The notes under the pieces were generated by a model. It was not told the origin of the DNA and did no database searches. It saw nothing but the letters and a program-made list of their open reading frames with translations. From the NCBI GenBank assembly GCA_016711705.1, contig JADJSK010000001.1, positions 1,116,001-1,180,000 of the forward strand: a stretch of DNA of 64,000 nt. Direction: 5' to 3'. Source of the stretch: Candidatus Brachybacter algidus. GTDB lineage: Bacteria > Bacteroidota > Bacteroidia > Chitinophagales > Saprospiraceae. Below, piece by piece: positions 27,457 through 37,312 of the stretch. Position numbers and translations under genes: made by a program. The number at the start of each line of letters is the position of its first letter. The first letter of the stretch is position 1.

Positions 27457-29991
27457 TTACACCGCCTTCGTCTCCGACAGCAATGTTATCTTCAATCCTG
27501 TCTTCTCATCATTCATTACGGCTGAGAATGTAGATCCTTCCTGAGGATTCTCATTCAGGATAAATTCTGCCAACGGATCTTCTATGTGCTTCTGAATAGC
27601 TCTGTGCAAAGGTCTTGCGCCAAACTGTGGATCATATCCCTTGTCAGCAACAAATTCCTTTGCTTCCTGAGTCAATTCCATCTTGAATCCAAGCAATTCC
27701 AATCTTTTGTACAACGATTGTAATGCAATGTTTATGATGTCAAAGATCTCTTCTCTACCTAAGCTATTGAAAATAACCACATCGTCGATCCTGTTCAGGA
27801 ATTCCGGTGAAAATGTTTTCTTCAAAGCAGCTTGTATAACACTTTTTGAATTCTCCTCTTCAGCTTCTACTCTTGATATCGTATTGAATCCAACTCCCGT
27901 TCCGAAGTCCTTCAATTGACGGACACCAATATTGGAAGTCATGATTATCATCGTATTCTTAAAGTCGACTTTTCTACCAAGACCATCCGTTAATTGTCCA
28001 TCATCCAATACTTGTAGCAAGATATTGTACACATCAGGATGCGCCTTTTCGATCTCGTCAAGCAGTATTACTGAATATGGTTTTCTGCGTACTTTTTCGG
28101 TCAACTGGCCACCTTCTTCATAACCTACATATCCCGGAGGAGCTCCGATCAATCTAGTCACAGAGAATTTCTCCATGTATTCACTCATATCGAGTCTCAC
28201 AAGACTATCATCTGAATCAAATATATATCTGGCAAGTGCCTTTGCAAGTTCCGTCTTACCAACACCTGTCGGACCAAGGAAGATAAAGGAACCAATAGGT
28301 TTCTTAGCATCTTTCAGACCTATTCTATTACGTTGGATAGCTTTCACTACTTTCTCGATGGCAGGATCCTGACCGATGATCATCTGCTTAATATCAGCAT
28401 TCATATTGACCAACTTGTTGCTCTCATTTTGAGCTACACGTTTCAACGGAATACCTGTCATCATGGAGACCACTTCAGCGATATCGTCTTCATCCACCGG
28501 ATATCTCTTAGACTTAGCATCCTCTTCCCACTTCACTTTTTCTTCTTCAAGTGTTCTGGAAAGTTTAGATTCATCATCTCTCAGATCAGCAGCTTTTTCA
28601 TACTGTTGATTTTTAACAGCCTGATTCTTCTGATCCTTAATATCCTCGATTTGTTTCTCAATGTCTTCGATATGTTTCGGAACGTGGATATTTTTCAAGT
28701 GAACCCTTGCTCCTACTTCATCCATCACATCGATGGCTTTGTCAGGAAGGAAACGATCACTGATATATCTGTCACTCAATCTGACACAAGCTTTGATGGC
28801 CTCATCAGAATAAGTTACGTTATGAAACTCTTCATATTTAGAGCTGACATTTTTAAGAATGATGATGGCTTCTTCAGCAGAAGGCGGATCTACGATCACT
28901 TTCTGGAATCTTCTGTCAAGTGCTCCATCCTTTTCAATATATTGACGGTATTCATCTAAGGTAGATGCTCCGATGCATTGCAATTCTCCTCTTGCCAAAG
29001 CAGGTTTGAAGATATTGGAAGCATCAAGGGAACCTGTTGCTCCACCGGCACCAACTATCGTATGAATTTCATCTATGAAAAGGATGACATCGCGTGTCTT
29101 CTCCAATTCATTCATGATGGCTTTAATACGCTCTTCAAACTGACCTCTATACTTGGTGCCCGCTACAAGAGCAGCAAGATCAAGCATGACGATTCTTTTA
29201 TTGAAAAGTGTTCTTGACACCTTTTTCTTCAAAATTCTCAAAGCAAGGCCTTCTATGATGGCAGTCTTACCAACTCCAGGTTCACCAATGAGGATAGGGT
29301 TGTTTTTCTTTCTACGGGACAATATCTGACTAACACGCTCGATCTCCACTTCTCTACCGATAATAGGATCCAACTTACCTTCTTCCGCAAGTTTTGTGAT
29401 ATCTCTTCCGAAGTTATCCAACACCGGAGTTTTGGATTTGGAAGCACCTTTCTTTTGATATCTGGACACGCCTTCATCCTCAATCGGATAGTCATCACCA
29501 CTTCCGGCAGACATATTAGAGATGTCAGGCCATTCATTGGTGAAGTCGTTATTGATCATATAGTCGAGCTCCGTTCTGTAACTCTCATAGTCGATATCGT
29601 ACTTTTTGAGGATCTTGGACGCCATGTTGTCCTTGTGTTTAAGCATACTCAATAGCAAGTGTTCTGGGCTGATCTCGTCCGTCTTGAATAACTTCGCTTC
29701 AAGGAAAGTAACTTTAAGTACTTTTTCGGCGTGCTTATCCAAAGGAACATTACCCAGATTGATTGTTGCTGATACTTGACTTTTATCTTTGGCTGTATCT
29801 TCAAGTAATTTAATCAATTCATCGAAATCCACATCCATAGATTCCATAACTTTACTGGCTTTGCTATCTCTGTCAGCCATTAGGCCTAAGAGAAGGTGCT
29901 CGGTACCAATGTAGTTATTTCCAAGCCGCAAAGCCTCATCACGACTCTGCGTGATGATCTTTTTTACTTCAGGTGAAAACTTCTTGTTCAT
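27457..29991 (-). CDS. clpC: ATP-dependent Clp protease ATP-binding subunit ClpC
   Basis: The 844-aa Hsp100 unfoldase has a double Clp N domain (1-150, NYIGTEHLLLGL), AAA+ module 1 (Walker A GEPGVGKTA, Walker B VILFIDEIHTIVGAGG), a UVR-containing middle region (NQQYEKAADLRDDESKL), AAA+ module 2 (GPTGVGKTE, ILLDEIEKAHPDVYN) and the C-terminal ClpB-D2-small domain. It unfolds damaged or tagged proteins and feeds them to ClpP. Length and the UVR motif favour ClpC over ClpA or ClpB. It is alone, with terminators on its 3' side. Confidence 0.96.
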   Translation of the reverse strand: MNKKFSPEVKKIITQSRDEALRLGNNYIGTEHLLLGLMADRDSKASKVMESMDVDFDELIKLLEDTAKDKSQVSATINLGNVPLDKHAEKVLKVTFLEAKLFKTDEISPEHLLLSMLKHKDNMASKILKKYDIDYESYRTELDYMINNDFTNEWPDISNMSAGSGDDYPIEDEGVSRYQKKGASKSKTPVLDNFGRDITKLAEEGKLDPIIGREVEIERVSQILSRRKKNNPILIGEPGVGKTAIIEGLALRILKKKVSRTLFNKRIVMLDLAALVAGTKYRGQFEERIKAIMNELEKTRDVILFIDEIHTIVGAGGATGSLDASNIFKPALARGELQCIGASTLDEYRQYIEKDGALDRRFQKVIVDPPSAEEAIIILKNVSSKYEEFHNVTYSDEAIKACVRLSDRYISDRFLPDKAIDVMDEVGARVHLKNIHVPKHIEDIEKQIEDIKDQKNQAVKNQQYEKAADLRDDESKLSRTLEEEKVKWEEDAKSKRYPVDEDDIAEVVSMMTGIPLKRVAQNESNKLVNMNADIKQMIIGQDPAIEKVVKAIQRNRIGLKDAKKPIGSFIFLGPTGVGKTELAKALARYIFDSDDSLVRLDMSEYMEKFSVTRLIGAPPGYVGYEEGGQLTEKVRRKPYSVILLDEIEKAHPDVYNILLQVLDDGQLTDGLGRKVDFKNTMIIMTSNIGVRQLKDFGTGVGFNTISRVEAEEENSKSVIQAALKKTFSPEFLNRIDDVVIFNSLGREEIFDIINIALQSLYKRLELLGFKMELTQEAKEFVADKGYDPQFGARPLHRAIQKHIEDPLAEFILNENPQEGSTFSAVMNDEKTGLKITLLSETKAV

Positions 29992-30301
29992 TTTAACTCC
30001 TTTAATTTTGTAATTTCTTTATTAGAGTGGTCTTTGTTTTCATACTAGTAATACGTAAAAAAACAAGATTTAGTTTAATACTCATTACAAGTATAACGAC
30101 TTATCACTTTAAAAAAAAATAAAATATGATATAATTCAAAATATATTTACCTATATGAAATAATTGTACCGTAAATTAATGCAATCAAAACACAAAAGAC
30201 CGTAAATATTAGGTTAATCGTAGTATGCTATCACTAATTATTTTGAATAAAATCGTTGTTTTAATAGGATTTTAACACAATAGAATCTACAAAAACAATA
30301 T
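29992..30301. other. Divergent intergenic region between clpC and the STAS gene
   Basis: AT-rich with no open frame of note. It must hold the clpC promoter, but no exact TAnnTTTG was found on the minus strand; heat-shock-type control by another element cannot be judged by eye. Confidence 0.4.
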
Positions 30302-30328
30302 TTGTCAGAATAAAATATACTATATTTG
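30302..30328 (+). promoter_or_regulatory. Promoter of the STAS-rnz operon
   Basis: TTG at 30302-30304 and TATATTTG at 30321-30328, 16 bp apart. The leader to the first ATG is then about 70 nt. Confidence 0.55.
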
Positions 30329-30402
30329 CGCTTTAAAATTTGAGGAAAATTTAACATAATTTTACTTCCTCATGACAAAATTACAATAAAGGATTAATAA
30401 CT

Positions 30403-30786
30403 ATGAAATATTCAATTGATAAGCAAGATCATTATGCCATAATGACACTTGAAGAAGAGAACTTAAATTCTATTTTAGCTCCGGACCTTAAGTCCGAACT
30501 TGTTATCTTTAAAAATGAAGGCCTGACAAATCTTGTTATCAGCCTGGCGAAAGTAAAATACATAGATTCAAGTGGATTGAGTGCGATTCTTACCGGGAAT
30601 AGATTGTGGAAAGAAAACGGCAGCTTTATTCTAACTGAAATAAACCATGCCTCGGTAAAAAAATTGATCGAGATATCCAGATTGGAATCTATACTCACCA
30701 TCATACCTACTATTGAAGAATCTCTTGACTATGTCCTCATGGACGAAATAGAAAAAGAACTAAATGCTAGTACGGAAGAGGAATAA
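30403..30786 (+). CDS. STAS-domain protein (anti-sigma-factor-antagonist-like)
   Basis: The 127-aa protein is a single STAS domain. The motif YIDSSGLSAILTG carries the serine pair that is phosphorylated in SpoIIAA/RsbV-type antagonists. These bind and sequester anti-sigma kinases; no such kinase or sigma factor lies in the window. The C-terminus is acidic (EKELNASTEEE). It is directly followed by rnz with its GTG immediately after the TAA, so the two are translated from one message. Confidence 0.85.
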   Translation: MKYSIDKQDHYAIMTLEEENLNSILAPDLKSELVIFKNEGLTNLVISLAKVKYIDSSGLSAILTGNRLWKENGSFILTEINHASVKKLIEISRLESILTIIPTIEESLDYVLMDEIEKELNASTEEE

Positions 30787-31695
30787 GTGAATGCTTCTTT
30801 AACTATACTTGGCTCCAATTCAGCACTTCCTGCACATGGTCGGCATCCTTCTGCTCAATTATTAATTATTGGCACCAATCATATATTAATAGATTGCGGA
30901 GAAGGAACACAATTCCAGTTTAATAAATACAGGCTCTCCAAGATGAAGGTCAGCCATATATTTATATCGCATCTTCATGGAGACCATGTCTTTGGTCTAC
31001 CTGGATTTCTGACCAGTTTAATTCTCTTAAGCAGAACAGAACCAATTATAATTATTGGTCCAGTTGGAATTAAAAGAATGATGGAGCAAATCTTCGAAGC
31101 CACTTCAGCACATTTTACTTACGAAATTGATTTCATTGAAACTGATACAGAAAACTCTTCCATAATTCTGGACAATGAGAATTTTACTGTTGAAAATATA
31201 CCATTGAAGCACAAAATACCATGCAATGGGTATTTATTCAGGGAAAAACCCAGACAAAAAAATATTAGACCTGAAATCATAGAAAAGTATGGTTTAAATC
31301 CAGTGCAAATCATCTCATTAAAAAATAATGAAAAAATACAAATGGATAAAGGAGAACTGACTCCCGAAGAGGCATTGTACATCAAACATACCCCTAAATC
31401 TTACGCTTATTGCAGCGATACCAGCTATCTGCCAGGTCTATCCGAACTTATCCAGAATATAGATCTTTTGTATCATGAAGCAACTTATCTGAAAGATTTC
31501 ACAATAAAAGCAGCAGAGCGCGGTCATAGTACAGCAAGTCAGGCAGCACAATTGGCAAAGGATGCAAATGTCAAGAAATTGCTGATTGGTCACCCTTCAT
31601 CCAAATATGCTGATGTTCAACCACTAGTAGATGAGTCCTTAGAAATATTTTCAAATACTGAATTTGCATTCGAAGGAAAGACGTTTGAGCTGTAA
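30787..31695 (+). CDS. rnz: Ribonuclease Z
   Basis: The 302-aa metallo-beta-lactamase-fold enzyme carries HLHGDHVFGLPG (zinc site), IDCGEGTQFQF, CSDTSY, HEATY and GHST, all diagnostic of RNase Z, which trims the 3' trailers of tRNA precursors. The start is a GTG at 30787 adjoining the STAS stop codon; no other in-frame start fits the conserved N-terminus LTILGSNSALPAHGRHPS. A tRNA-Lys gene lies 200 bp downstream with its own promoter. Confidence 0.93.
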   Translation: MNASLTILGSNSALPAHGRHPSAQLLIIGTNHILIDCGEGTQFQFNKYRLSKMKVSHIFISHLHGDHVFGLPGFLTSLILLSRTEPIIIIGPVGIKRMMEQIFEATSAHFTYEIDFIETDTENSSIILDNENFTVENIPLKHKIPCNGYLFREKPRQKNIRPEIIEKYGLNPVQIISLKNNEKIQMDKGELTPEEALYIKHTPKSYAYCSDTSYLPGLSELIQNIDLLYHEATYLKDFTIKAAERGHSTASQAAQLAKDANVKKLLIGHPSSKYADVQPLVDESLEIFSNTEFAFEGKTFEL

Positions 31696-31829
31696 TTTTC
31701 CAGACATATAATCAAATATCAAATATATTTAAGAATTTTAATTTAACAATAAATAGCTATAAATCAAATAGTTACAAAACAACCAAGTACATATTTTTAA
31801 TAATATTTAAAAAAAAGTTATTATAAGTT

Positions 31830-31858
31830 TTGGTTTAATAGATAAAAATGTAGCTTTG
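31830..31858 (+). promoter_or_regulatory. Promoter of tRNA-Lys
   Basis: TTG at 31830-31832 and TAGCTTTG at 31851-31858 separated by 18 bp, a very good match to the Bacteroidota consensus, 34 bp upstream of the tRNA. Confidence 0.65.
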
Positions 31859-31892
31859 CACCGCTTTAGAAGAAAAGCATTAACAGCTACTT

Positions 31893-31965
31893 GATCCTGT
31901 AGCTCAGCTGGTAGAGCACATCACTTTTAATGATGTGGCCCTGGGTTCGAATCCCAGCGGGATCA
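31893..31965 (+). tRNA. tRNA-Lys (anticodon TTT)
   Basis: Acceptor GATCCTG with CGGGATC, D arm GCTC/GAGC, anticodon stem CATCA/TGATG with loop CTTTTAA, T arm CTGGG-TTCGAAT-CCCAG. Discriminator A, CCA not encoded. One of the tRNAs whose wobble base is a target of MnmH, encoded near 43 kb. Confidence 0.96.
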
Positions 31966-31978
31966 CTATAATTACAGA

Positions 31979-32006
31979 AGGAAGTCTTACGACTTCCTTT
32001 TTTTTT
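31979..32006 (+). terminator. Rho-independent terminator of tRNA-Lys
   Basis: AGGAAGTC (31979-31986), loop TTAC, GACTTCCT (31991-31998), then a run of T to 32006. Confidence 0.9.
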
Positions 32007-32343
32007 GCCCATTATATTCAATAAGACTTTGATCTACTATTTCAGGATTTTGCATGAATCACAATTCATGCTTTCTAATTGAATCCAATCATTTTATGTA
32101 TAACTGAAAAGATAATCAATCATAAAAGACATTCTTTTCTTTTAAAATAAATTACCAATATTATTAATTTACGAATATTGGCAACTGTTACATTAATTTA
32201 TTTTAATGTAATAATCAAATTATTTCATTAATTTCACTTAACATTTACTCCCATGATTCATATAGAAGTCTATTTTTCTGAATAGACGATGTTAAGTATT
32301 AAAAAAAGTCAGTATTCACATTTAACCTTTTAAATACAAAACT
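32007..32343. other. Intergenic region, no gene seen
   Basis: AT-rich; a small inverted repeat (GCATGAA ... TTCATGC, about 32053-32072) and no open frame with family likeness. It presumably contains the promoter of the following membrane-protein gene. Confidence 0.45.
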
Positions 32344-32763
32344 ATGAATTTGCAAAAAATTTTAATTGGCACAATTACAGCAGGTGTCAGTCTGTTTTTC
32401 CTTGGATGGCTCATCTATGGCAATTTGCTGATGGGATATATGACAGAAAGTACCAATTTTTCAAATAGCCGACCAATGGAGGACATGGTTTATTGGGCTA
32501 TGATTGCTTCAAATTTAATTACAGGGCTTTTGCTGACCTTGATACTCACATGGACAGGGAGCGTCAGTGCCACATCAGGAGCAAAATATGGTTTCATACT
32601 AGGCTTTTTGACAGGATTGGCTTTTGATCTTAACATGCATGCTTTATCCACTGTTTTTAAGTCGATGACTCCAATTATTGTAGATTCTTTAGCTTCGGGT
32701 GTTTTAGTAGGGATCGCAGGTGCCATTACCGCATTGGTGCTTAGCAAGGTAGGAAAAGCATAA
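32344..32763 (+). CDS. Four-span membrane protein of unknown function (DUF1761-like by eye)
   Basis: The 139-aa protein has four predicted membrane segments (about 5-28, 46-70, 78-98, 108-134) with small polar loops. The N-terminus (GVSLFFLGWLIYGNLLMGYM) and the spacing resemble DUF1761-type proteins, but this is a weak visual match. It stands alone with a terminator hairpin 20 bp after the stop. Function unknown. Confidence 0.6.
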   Translation: MNLQKILIGTITAGVSLFFLGWLIYGNLLMGYMTESTNFSNSRPMEDMVYWAMIASNLITGLLLTLILTWTGSVSATSGAKYGFILGFLTGLAFDLNMHALSTVFKSMTPIIVDSLASGVLVGIAGAITALVLSKVGKA

Positions 32764-32780
32764 ATAATAATTATAACATT

Positions 32781-32814
32781 AGGGGGTTGGCATTCTTGTT
32801 CAACCCTTTTTTTT
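32781..32814 (+). terminator. Rho-independent terminator after the four-span protein
   Basis: GGGTTG (32784-32789) pairs with CAACCC (32801-32806), extended by G-T pairs, then eight T residues (32807-32814). Confidence 0.75.
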
Positions 32815-32948
32815 GGAAGTTTGGTGTTTGATGTTTGTTGTTTTATTTCTGTTTACAATTTTTTTCGGGATTTTAAAAATTCATACACTTAAGGTGATTT
32901 GTATTCCTATATTTGATAAAATTTAAAATTCAAGAATAAAATTTCTTT

Positions 32949-35450
32949 ATGCTGAAATCAATGCTTTCATTATTTGGCTTCCTTTTATTTTACTCATTAT
33001 CTGCGCAACCCACTGCTCCTTCTGAATTTCCCGGAATACAATTAGGCGTTAAATTTACTCCACATCACACCGTATTGGATTATTTTACCAAAGAAGCAGC
33101 GAATAATTCAAACAGTATCAAGCTGATCAATTATGGCACTACTAATGAAGGTAGACAGCTTATCGCTCTATTCATTTCTACACCGGAAAACTTAAAAAAT
33201 TTAGAAGAGATCCGTTTGAATAATTTGCGCAATGCAAAGCTTATAAATGATGGTAAAGTGAGCAGCATTGGCAAAAAATCCATCGTTTGGCTTAGTTATA
33301 ATGTCCATGGCAATGAAACATCCGGCACAGAAGCTGCGCTGAATACTTATTACAAGCTGATGACTGATAAGAATTTTGATGTGTTGTTAAAAGACCTAAT
33401 CATAATCATCGACCCATGTCTAAATCCTGATGGTAGAGAAAGGTACACCAACTGGCTTACATCAATGTCCGGAACAAATGCCGATACTAATCCTTGGGCC
33501 AGAGAACATCAGGAACCTTGGCCAGGGGGAAGGGCCAACCATTACTATTTCGACCTCAATCGAGATTGGGCCTGGCAAACTCAAGTAGAATCTAAAGCTC
33601 GACTTGCGCTCTATAATCAATGGTTACCTCAGGTTCATGTCGACTTTCACGAACAAAGCGTGAATAACCCATATTATTTCGCTCCTGCTGCAGAACCATT
33701 CCATGAAGCAATCACTCCTTTTCAGAGAAGTTTTCAGAAAACGATCGGTACAAATAATGCTAAATACTTTGATGATAATAGTTGGTTGTATTTTACTAAT
33801 GAAAGGTTTGACCTCTTCTACCCTTCCTATGGCGACACCTACCCTATTTATACAGGAAGTATAGGGATGACTTACGAACAAGCAGGCGGTGCAAGAGCAG
33901 GAGTAGCTGTAAAGGTCGACGACGAATCTATACTAACACTTAAAGACAGGATAGATCACCATACTGCTACCGGCATGTCCACCATAGAGGTTGCTTCTAA
34001 AAATACTGCGATACTTTATGACGAATTCGTTAAATATTACTCGAATGTAATGTCAGTCTCCAAAAAGGATTACAACACTTTTGTTCTAAGATTTAACAAA
34101 GGAGATGAAAACAGATTTGAAAGCATAAAAAAATTAATGGACTTGAATCTTATTCAATTTGGTTCTGGTTCAGGCATAATAAAAGGTTACGATTATTTCT
34201 CAGGCAAATCGGTAGATTATGAAATCAAAGATCAAGATCTAGTCATTAAAACACAACAATCAAGGTCTAGTCTCATCAAAGTATTGTTCGAGCCGAAATC
34301 TGTGTTATCTGATTCTGTCACGTATGACATTACCGCCTGGAGTCTACCCTATGTCTATGGTATTGACGGTATTGCTTCCTTTCAACAGGTCGTGACCACA
34401 CCCTATTCATTAAAAAAAGAAAGTACACCACTTTCAGAAAGCTATGGCTATGCTCTCGCGTGGAATGGTGGAAATGCTTCTCGAGTGGTTGCACAATTGT
34501 TAAAGAAAAAAATCAGGCTTAGATATAGTGAACACCCATTTACAATCAATGGCAAATCTTTTGACCGAGGTACCGTTCTGATATTAAATGATGGCAATCA
34601 ATCTAGGGCTGAATTGCTTGCCATTCTTAATAAAGCAGCCGATAAATACAATGCGATCTTCACACCGATCAATGGTGGAATGGTTGACAAAGGTTTTGAT
34701 ATGGGCAGTGGGAAAATACGTTTTATCAAACCTCCACGTATTGTATTGATGAGTGGAGAAGGCAGTGTTTCCTATGCTGTTGGTGAAGTGTGGCATCATT
34801 TAGACAAAGAACTTGACTATCCCGTCAGCCTTGTGAATACTTCTAATTTCGCCAATATAAAGTTTTCAGAAACTGATGTCATCATCCTTGCTGATGGCAA
34901 TTATAAATTCCTTCGGGATAAGGAAATGAGTGAAATACTTAGAAACTGGATCTCACAGGGAGGCCGACTCATCGCTTTGGAGGCTGCGGTGGATCAGTTG
35001 ACAGATCTGAAATGGATCAATCTCCGAAAGCGCAATACAAAGGATACTACAGATAAAGACCCATATAAATTCCTCAAGACATACGAAAACAGAGAGAAGG
35101 ATGAAATCTCAAACATCAGTCCGGGCGCTATTTACAAGGTTTCTATGGACAATTCTCACCCATTGGCTTTTGGATATCCTCCCTTTTATTTTTCCCTTAA
35201 ACAGAATAACTCATTTTATGAATATATAAAGGAGAATGGCTGGAATGTAGGAGTGATCAAATCAGAGCAGCAGATACAAGGATTCGTAGGCTCCAAATTA
35301 ATTCCAAAATTTAAAAACTCCTTTGTTTTCGGCACACAGGAAGAAGGTCGCGGCCAGATTATATTCCTGACAGACGATATTCTTTTCCGTAATTTTTGGG
35401 AAAATGGAAAGTTGATGTTTGATAATGCGCTGTTTTTGGTGGGACAGTAA
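32949..35450 (+). CDS. Secreted M14-family zinc carboxypeptidase with GATase-like C-terminal domain
   Basis: The 833-aa protein has a signal peptide (about 1-19, LFYSLSAQ) and an M14 peptidase domain at about 45-370. Zinc ligands are NVHGNETSG (HxxE) and the later VHVDFHEQS; DPCLNPDGRERYTNW is the usual following motif. The C-terminal half (about 530-833) contains IVLMSGEGSVSYAVGEVWHHLD and DVIILADGNYKFLRD, a class I glutamine-amidotransferase-like fold seen in related large M14 proteins. It should remove C-terminal residues from peptides in the periplasm or outside the cell, and its products could feed the POT transporters (inference). The gene is monocistronic. Confidence 0.9.
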   Translation: MLKSMLSLFGFLLFYSLSAQPTAPSEFPGIQLGVKFTPHHTVLDYFTKEAANNSNSIKLINYGTTNEGRQLIALFISTPENLKNLEEIRLNNLRNAKLINDGKVSSIGKKSIVWLSYNVHGNETSGTEAALNTYYKLMTDKNFDVLLKDLIIIIDPCLNPDGRERYTNWLTSMSGTNADTNPWAREHQEPWPGGRANHYYFDLNRDWAWQTQVESKARLALYNQWLPQVHVDFHEQSVNNPYYFAPAAEPFHEAITPFQRSFQKTIGTNNAKYFDDNSWLYFTNERFDLFYPSYGDTYPIYTGSIGMTYEQAGGARAGVAVKVDDESILTLKDRIDHHTATGMSTIEVASKNTAILYDEFVKYYSNVMSVSKKDYNTFVLRFNKGDENRFESIKKLMDLNLIQFGSGSGIIKGYDYFSGKSVDYEIKDQDLVIKTQQSRSSLIKVLFEPKSVLSDSVTYDITAWSLPYVYGIDGIASFQQVVTTPYSLKKESTPLSESYGYALAWNGGNASRVVAQLLKKKIRLRYSEHPFTINGKSFDRGTVLILNDGNQSRAELLAILNKAADKYNAIFTPINGGMVDKGFDMGSGKIRFIKPPRIVLMSGEGSVSYAVGEVWHHLDKELDYPVSLVNTSNFANIKFSETDVIILADGNYKFLRDKEMSEILRNWISQGGRLIALEAAVDQLTDLKWINLRKRNTKDTTDKDPYKFLKTYENREKDEISNISPGAIYKVSMDNSHPLAFGYPPFYFSLKQNNSFYEYIKENGWNVGVIKSEQQIQGFVGSKLIPKFKNSFVFGTQEEGRGQIIFLTDDILFRNFWENGKLMFDNALFLVGQ

Positions 35451-35459
35451 TTAATGAAG

Positions 35460-35541
35460 AATGCTGAAGCAAAGCGTAAGTCCCGCCCAATGCGGGGAAA
35501 AATGCTAAAGTAAAGCGAAAGTCCCGCGCAATGCAGATAAG
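35460..35541. repeat. Two tandem ~41-bp units after the peptidase gene
   Basis: Units at 35460-35500 and 35501-35541 share AATGCTRAAG, AAAGCG and AAGTCCCGC-CAATGC. The first contains the hairpin CCCGCCCAATGCGGG. Confidence 0.7.
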
Positions 35542-35720
35542 AATATGGTAGCTAAACGAACTAGCCAACCGCAAATAAGAGAAGACAAGAGGCCCAAGCT
35601 AAATTATCACTATTATTAGGAATGAATAATCTTACGTGGGTTAATATGTTTACTATTATCTAACTCATCTTTTTATTCAGATTTAATCCTTTAGATTGAA
35701 TATATTTGAGAAAAATAAGC

Positions 35721-35797
35721 CTCACGTTTATTGCGCATATATGTCCAAATGAGCGATATATGCGCTACAATGTGAGCGATATAAATAAGTTAACGCC
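35721..35797. repeat. Stem-loop element ending in GTTAACGCC, left border of the accessory region
   Basis: GCGCATATAT (35733-35742) pairs perfectly with ATATATGCGC (35756-35765) across 13 nt. Outer pairing extends from CTCAC at 35721 to GTGAG at 35771-35775. A GTTAACGCC box follows at 35789-35797, like the boxes at the other stem-loops of this region. It sits 28 bp before the GIY-YIG gene. Confidence 0.6.
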
Positions 35798-35824
35798 AAG
35801 TTTAGAAAAACACTGCAAATTTGA

Positions 35825-37119
35825 ATGATTAGCACTTTGAATATAGAAAATAAGAAACTGTCAGGAATCTATTGTATTGAAAACTTGATTGATTCAAAAA
35901 AATACATTGGTTCAACGACTAATTTTCAGAAAAGGTATTCAAAACATCTATTTGAACTCAAAAACGAGATACATTCTTCACATCATTTGCAGCAGGCTTA
36001 TTTAAAATATGGAGCCAGCAACTTTAGATTTGATATCATAGAATTATTCGACAAGGAAATACCTGATTTTGAAGAAATTTTATTAAAGCTAGAAAATCAA
36101 TACATTGAAAAAAATGAATCAAACAATAAGAAATATGGATATAATCTCAGAATATCAGCCTTTAGCAATTATGGAATAAAACATTCTCTTTCAGCAAAGA
36201 CACGTATCAAAGGGAAAAAACTTTCAGCTTCAACAAAAGAGAAAATGTCACTTGCTAGACAAGGAGAAAAACACCCAGCGGCAAAACTTACAAAACAAAC
36301 GGTAAAGGAAATTAAGATATTATTAGAAAAAGGTGTTCGCAATACTAATATTGCAAAGTTCTTTAATATCAATAAATCATCAATTAATGACATAAAAAAT
36401 GACAATAAATGGCAAAGTGTTATACCAACAAAGGATGAAATTGATTCATTCGATATTAATTTGCTTGATTTAAAAGCACAAAGTAGATTAAATGATTATC
36501 AGGTTCTTATGATAAAATTTCTTCTACGAAAAGAAATTCCAAATTATATAATTGCGGATTATTGTAATATCAGTCAAAGAATTGTAACTGAAATTAAAAA
36601 TGATAAAACATATACACAAGTAGATTTAAATGACCAAATATTTAATGAATTGCTGGAAGAATTTAATTTTAAAAAAATAGAATACCTCGTAAAAAAAAAT
36701 CAGGAAAAAAGAAGTAAAATAAATAAAGTAAAAGCCCTTGTTGGAGAATTAAATCCATCTTCGAAACTGACTAAAGAAAATGTTTTAGAAATAAAAAATT
36801 GCTAAATAGTGGCCTAACGTTACAAAAAATTAGTAATACTTTTAATGTTACTATAGATTGCATTGCAAAAATTAAAAGTGGTGACAATTGGGCGCATTTA
36901 ACAGGGATTAGAAAACAAAGAACTGGACTTTTAAAAGGTTCAAAACATCCAAACTTTAAGCACCCTGACAAAGTCGTACTAAAAATAATTGAATTGACAA
37001 ATATTGGATTAACAACTAAAGAAATCTGTAAAGAACTGACACTTGAGAAAACTTTTGTAAATAGGGTGAAAAGCGGAAAAACACGTTCTGAGTTAACATT
37101 AATAAAAACCAGGCGTTAA
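35825..37119 (+). CDS. GIY-YIG homing-type endonuclease with HTH repeats (one single-base frameshift)
   Basis: Two frames join when one A is added to the A6 run at 36793-36798, giving LEIKKLLNSGLTLQKI and a 431-aa protein. The N-terminal GIY-YIG domain (about 10-100) has SGIYCIENLIDSKKYIGST and KRYSKH. A NUMOD-like segment (GKKLSASTKEKMSLARQGEKHPAAKLT) follows, then three or four helix-turn-helix repeats of about 60-70 residues (LTKQTVKEIKILLEKGVRN; LTKENVLEIKKLLNSGLTL; KVVLKIIELTNIGLTTKEI). This is the layout of phage and intron homing endonucleases. It is free-standing here. The break lies in a homopolymer and is likely error. Confidence 0.82.
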
Positions 37120-37244
37120 CATGCGGTATAAAACATTGGGGATTAAGTGGTTATTCGATCATTCTGCCACGCAACAAGTTTTGTGTAGCTGGACAGGAAA
37201 GTAGCCCGCAACCCCCAACATTTCATACCGCCAAAACGTTAGGC
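37112..37244. repeat. attC-like stem-loop between GIY-YIG and AraC genes
   Basis: Arms 37122-37144 and 37210-37232 are inverted copies with 18 of 23 positions exact; four of the five differences are A-C on the plus strand and G-T on the minus strand, so the minus strand folds better. The loop is 65 nt. The outer boxes are GCGTTAAC on the left, overlapping the nuclease stop codon, and GTTAGGC at 37238-37244, which fits the attC core GTTRRRY. Confidence 0.6.
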
Positions 37245-37312
37245 TTAATGCTAAGACCGAACGTGGAGACAATAATCGCAGACAAAAGTAACTTTGGACT
37301 ATCAAATAAGAG

